Assembly (NCBI RefSeq): GCF_036172515.1
Contig: NZ_JAXKVW010000014.1
Coordinates: 1 to 64,000 of the forward strand
Origin: Flexistipes sp.
Lineage (GTDB): Bacteria; Chrysiogenota; Deferribacteres; Deferribacterales; Flexistipitaceae
Direction of reading: 5' to 3'
Length of the DNA: 64,000 nt
A program made the translations under genes and the position numbers. The notes beneath the pieces were generated by a model that searched no databases, was not told the origin of the DNA, and saw only the letters and a program-made list of their open reading frames with translations. Numbering within the stretch: the first letter of the stretch is position 1; the number at the start of each line of letters is the position of its first letter. This document shows positions 61,218 through 64,000 of the stretch, piece by piece.

Positions 61218-62696
61218 ATGAATAACTTTTTATCCAAACTTGTGAAATCAAGTTCCGGCGTGCTTACTAGCAGGATTCTCGGCTTGGTTCGGGATGTTGC
61301 AATTGCCGCTTTTTTCGGTTCATCAAAATTTACGGATGCTTTTTTTATGGCTTATGCTATACCGAACCTCTTTCGTGCTCTGTTTGCAGAGGGGGCTCTT
61401 TCTTCTGCTTTTGTTCCGATAATGAGTGATAAGATGCATAGAAGCCCTGATAATGCATACAAATATTTAACCGATCTTATATTGGTGCTTACGTTTTTTA
61501 CTTTGAGTATTACCGCAGTTTTTATAATATTTTCCGATTATGCAGTTCTGCTGTTTATACCCGGTTATCTGAATGATCCTGAAGTAATTGCTGCTGCATC
61601 ACATATGCTCAGGATTGTGATGCCTTATCTTGTCATCGTGAGTATATGCGGGCTGCTTTCCGGGTATCTGCATGTGATAGGCAGTTATTATATTCCGTTA
61701 TCCTCAACTGCAGTTTTGAATGTTTCTATGATTGTATCGGCTTTTCTGGGAGGGTATTTCGGCGGCAGCGTGACTTATCTGGCATGGGGTGCATTGATCG
61801 GGGGAGTTTTACAGCTGATTTATATACTCATTTACTCTCTCATCAAAGGTTTTCGTATAAACCGAAAAAACCGCATAGACAAAATGGTGAAGAAAACTTT
61901 CAAGTTGATAATTCCGTCAATAGGCGGTGTTGGCATAAATCAGCTTAATTTTACCATTGGAAGAATAATTGCCTCTTTTCTTTCAACGGGCAGTATTTCA
62001 TATCTGTACTATGCAAGCAGGCTTTTTCAGTTTCCACTCGGTGTTTTTTCGATAGCGTTCAGTACCGTTTCACTTTCGGAAATCAGCAATTCCTACAGCA
62101 GAAATGACCTTAACAATGTTAATAAACTTATAGACAAATCTGTGCTGGCTATAATTATGGTTATTGTACCTGCATCGCTGGGAATGTTTTTCCTTTCAAA
62201 TGAAATTTGCAGTCTTATTTTCGAGTACAAAATCTTTTCGTCAAAAGATACATTTGCCACGGCATCTGCTTTGCGAATGTATACGATTGGACTTATCTGC
62301 TATTCTTTTGTAAATTTGTTCACAAGGGTTTACCACTCTGTTAAAGACACGCTTACTCCTGTTAAATTTGCTTTTGTAAGTTTTCTTGCCAATATAGCTT
62401 TTATTCTGATATTTATAAATTTTATGGGGCACTCCGGTATAGCTTTGGCATCCAGTATCAGCGCGGGTATTAATGCAGTTTTGCTCTATACAGGTATTAA
62501 ATATTATACTTTCAGTATAAAAAAATACAAAAGAACTGTTCTGAAAATTTTCACATCAAGTCTTCTCATGCTGATTTTCCTTTTATCCTTGAAGAATGCG
62601 GGCATCCATGTTTTAATTATCATCGGATTGAGTGTTTGCGTGTATTTTCTCAGTCTTTATATGTTTCGAGTGTCTATCCGGCAGGTGTTGAAATGA
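61218..62696 (+). CDS. murJ: Lipid II flippase MurJ
   Basis: A 492-residue protein with about 14 membrane helices of the MviN/MurJ family: SSGVLTSRILGLVRDVAIAAFFG, FTDAFFMAYAIPNLFRALFAEGALSSAFVP and RVYHSVKDTLTPVKFAF are hallmark sequences. It moves lipid II across the inner membrane for cell-wall synthesis. The ribosome site is weak (AGGAA). Divergent from the HU gene; overlaps dtd by four bases (ATGA). Confidence 0.95.
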   Translation: MNNFLSKLVKSSSGVLTSRILGLVRDVAIAAFFGSSKFTDAFFMAYAIPNLFRALFAEGALSSAFVPIMSDKMHRSPDNAYKYLTDLILVLTFFTLSITAVFIIFSDYAVLLFIPGYLNDPEVIAAASHMLRIVMPYLVIVSICGLLSGYLHVIGSYYIPLSSTAVLNVSMIVSAFLGGYFGGSVTYLAWGALIGGVLQLIYILIYSLIKGFRINRKNRIDKMVKKTFKLIIPSIGGVGINQLNFTIGRIIASFLSTGSISYLYYASRLFQFPLGVFSIAFSTVSLSEISNSYSRNDLNNVNKLIDKSVLAIIMVIVPASLGMFFLSNEICSLIFEYKIFSSKDTFATASALRMYTIGLICYSFVNLFTRVYHSVKDTLTPVKFAFVSFLANIAFILIFINFMGHSGIALASSISAGINAVLLYTGIKYYTFSIKKYKRTVLKIFTSSLLMLIFLLSLKNAGIHVLIIIGLSVCVYFLSLYMFRVSIRQVLK

Positions 62697-63139
62697 TTTG
62701 TTGTGTCCAGCGTGTTGACAGTGCAGCGGTTAATATCAATGCAGAAGAGGAAAGGAATATAGGCAGAGGACTGCTGATTTTTATTGGAGTGGAAAAATCA
62801 GATGGAGAAAATTCCTGCTCATGGCTGGCTGATAAAGCTTGCGGACTGAGAATTTTTGAAGATGATAACGGCAAAATGAGTAACTCTGTTCAGGATATTG
62901 GCGGAGAGATTATGGTTATAAGTCAGTTTACTCTTTCTGCTTCCTGTAAGAAAGGGAAGCGGCCGGATTTTTCAAATGCAATGGAGCCGGAAAGTGCGAA
63001 GATGTATTATGAAAAATTTGTAAATGAGTGCAAAAAAATTATGGGCAGTGGAAAGGTAAAAACAGGGGAATTCGGTGCCTATATGAAAATTTCCCTTGTT
63101 AATGACGGACCGGTTACAATATTATTGAATCATAAATAA
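62693..63139 (+). CDS. dtd: D-aminoacyl-tRNA deacylase
   Basis: A 148-residue enzyme that clears D-amino acids from tRNA: MICCVQRVDSAAVNI start, LLIFIGVEKSDG, SQFTLSASCKKGKRPDF with the SQFTL motif and NDGPVTILL with the GPVTI motif at the end. The GP motif is intact. ATG at 62693 overlaps the murJ stop. Followed after 22 bp by an MBL hydrolase. Confidence 0.95.
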   Translation: MICCVQRVDSAAVNINAEEERNIGRGLLIFIGVEKSDGENSCSWLADKACGLRIFEDDNGKMSNSVQDIGGEIMVISQFTLSASCKKGKRPDFSNAMEPESAKMYYEKFVNECKKIMGSGKVKTGEFGAYMKISLVNDGPVTILLNHK

Positions 63140-63161
63140 ACTGTTGCTGCGGAGGGGGTTT

Positions 63162-63782
63162 ATGGATATTAATGTTATACAGGTTGGGCCTTTAATGGTG
63201 AACTGCTATATAATTCACGATTCACAAAATTGTATAATAATTGATCCGGGTGATGAGCCCGATAAAATAATAAATTATATCAAAAATTCGGGACTTATGC
63301 CTCTGTGTATTTTCAACACCCACGGCCACTTTGATCATATAGGTGCTGTAAAGAGGTTAAAAGAGGAATTTGGAATTAAATTTTATATTCATGAGTCGGA
63401 CGTTTTTCTGGTGAAAGAAAGTGCTAGCCACGGTGCTTTCTTCGGTGTTATGGGGGTGGAAAGCCCTGAAATTGATGAATATGTTAAAGATGGGGATTTG
63501 TTTGATTTTGACGGGTTGTCCTTCAAAGTTATACATACCCCGGGGCATTCTCCAGGCGGTGTTTGTTATTATTTTGATAGGGAGAAAGCAGTATTTTCAG
63601 GAGATACGCTTTTTGAGCTTTCCATCGGTCGTACCGATTTTCCTTACGGGGATATGGATATGCTTATTAGCTCTATTAAAAATAAATTGTTTTCTTTGGG
63701 AGACGATGTAACAGTATATCCGGGACACGGTGAAAAAACAAACATCAGAAAAGAAAGAGAAAATAATATGTTTCTTAAATAA
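63162..63782 (+). CDS. Glyoxalase-II-like metallo-hydrolase
   Basis: A 206-residue MBL protein: MVNCYIIHD, CIIIDPGDEPDKI, FNTHGHFDHIGAVK (HxHxDH), HTPGHSPGGVCYY, VFSGDTLFELSIGRTD and VYPGHGEKTNIRKER contain the full set of metal ligands for two metals. The short length without the C-terminal glutathione domain suggests a thioesterase-like hydrolase of unknown substrate. ATG at 63162 has GGAGGGGG upstream. Terminator follows directly. Confidence 0.92.
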   Translation: MDINVIQVGPLMVNCYIIHDSQNCIIIDPGDEPDKIINYIKNSGLMPLCIFNTHGHFDHIGAVKRLKEEFGIKFYIHESDVFLVKESASHGAFFGVMGVESPEIDEYVKDGDLFDFDGLSFKVIHTPGHSPGGVCYYFDREKAVFSGDTLFELSIGRTDFPYGDMDMLISSIKNKLFSLGDDVTVYPGHGEKTNIRKERENNMFLK

Positions 63783-63783
63783 A

Positions 63784-63811
63784 AAAAGGGTGCTGAAAGC
63801 ACCCCTTTTAA
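63784..63811. terminator. Bidirectional intrinsic terminator
   Basis: Stem GGGTGCT / AGCACCC with A-run before and CTTTTAATTT after; separates the hydrolase gene from the convergent slyD-like gene. Confidence 0.9.
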
Positions 63812-63812
63812 T

Positions 63813-64000
63813 TTAGTTGACTTCTACAACTTCAACGTTAAATGTCAGTTTTCTTCCTGCTAATGGATGATTAAAGTCAATTTTCACATTATCATCGTTA
63901 AGCTCTTTAACAAGTCCTCTGAAATTCTGCTCGTTTTCGTCAGTAAGGTCAATATACATGCCTTCCTGAATATTTTCGTCAAGGTTAATATTTTGTCTTG
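63813..64000 (-). CDS. SlyD-like FKBP peptidyl-prolyl isomerase (C-terminal part)
   Basis: The minus-strand frame ending at TTA (63815-63813) reads NINLDENIQEGMYIDLTDEN, then FRGLVKELNDDNVKIDFNHP and LAGRKLTFNVEVVEVN before the stop. This is the inserted flap and C-terminal FKBP part of SlyD-type isomerases, which assist protein folding. The gene runs out of the window, so its start is not visible. It carries no His-rich tail. Confidence 0.9.
   Translation of the reverse strand, partial: RQNINLDENIQEGMYIDLTDENEQNFRGLVKELNDDNVKIDFNHPLAGRKLTFNVEVVEVN

Overview
The window comes from the chromosome of a Gram-negative, probably anaerobic bacterium of low to moderate GC content. Supporting genes include lipoproteins, an outer-membrane barrel, a secretin, a rod-shape operon, a two-subunit 2-oxoacid:ferredoxin oxidoreductase, a MaeB-type malic enzyme and split-type tRNA nucleotidyltransferase architecture. 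The overall gene style resembles Deferribacterota (Flexistipes and relatives). That placement is an inference from protein style, not from a marker gene search.

Layout. 0-9 kb is an accessory region: an SUMF1-fold protein lacking cysteines, an unrecognised protein, a DarT-DarG toxin-antitoxin pair, a RAYT-like Y1 transposase, a TumE-type toxin-antitoxin pair bracketed by 89-bp direct repeats, and an outer-membrane barrel/lipoprotein pair. 9.5-24.5 kb holds a secretion/pilus locus: a CPBP protease, gspC-D-E-F, a two-component system, a PilY1-like adhesin and four pilin-like genes, closed by a convergent MarR regulator. 25.4-27.7 kb is the malic enzyme. 29-38.5 kb is a dense housekeeping run (xer recombinase, DHH-CBS-nucleotidyltransferase, phoH, ybeY, DgkA-PAP2 fusion, CorC-like, era, recO, metallo-hydrolase). 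38.5-41.7 kb is a minus-strand group (formyltransferase-like, DUF2207, LemA). 41.7-48.7 kb holds an RNase Z-like hydrolase, korA/korB, a degenerate acyl-CoA synthetase, a CBS protein and a DUF169 protein. 49-64 kb holds lysS, a phosphodiesterase, mreB-C-D-pbp2-rodA, a radical-SAM/DUF2344 protein, a Fur-family regulator, a TIGR02757 protein, trxA, a FmdB-type zinc ribbon, HU, murJ, dtd, a glyoxalase-II-like hydrolase and the 3' end of a SlyD-like isomerase.

The most unusual content is between genes. Two carrier repeat families (T1, a palindromic element of about 80 bp; T2, a MITE-like element of about 220 bp with terminal inverted repeats and, in one copy, a perfect 8-bp target duplication) are themselves hosts for three smaller palindromic modules of fixed size: C (47-48 nt, a three-way-junction fold), M (77 nt, several hairpins) and P (30 nt, one hairpin). 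Each module occurs in both carrier families. The hairpin arms of C, M and P differ between copies but stay complementary, so the fold is maintained by compensatory change. One T2-like copy carrying both P and C lies inside the histidine kinase gene and is translated in frame as about 65 extra residues between the two presumed helices of the dimerisation domain. I know of in-frame palindromic repeats elsewhere (Rickettsia), but I cannot tell from here whether this nested system has been described.

No rRNA, tRNA or CRISPR array was recognised. Several genes (gspC, the response regulator, the RNase Z-like gene) have a -10 box directly before the start codon and no ribosome binding site, which suggests leaderless messages.
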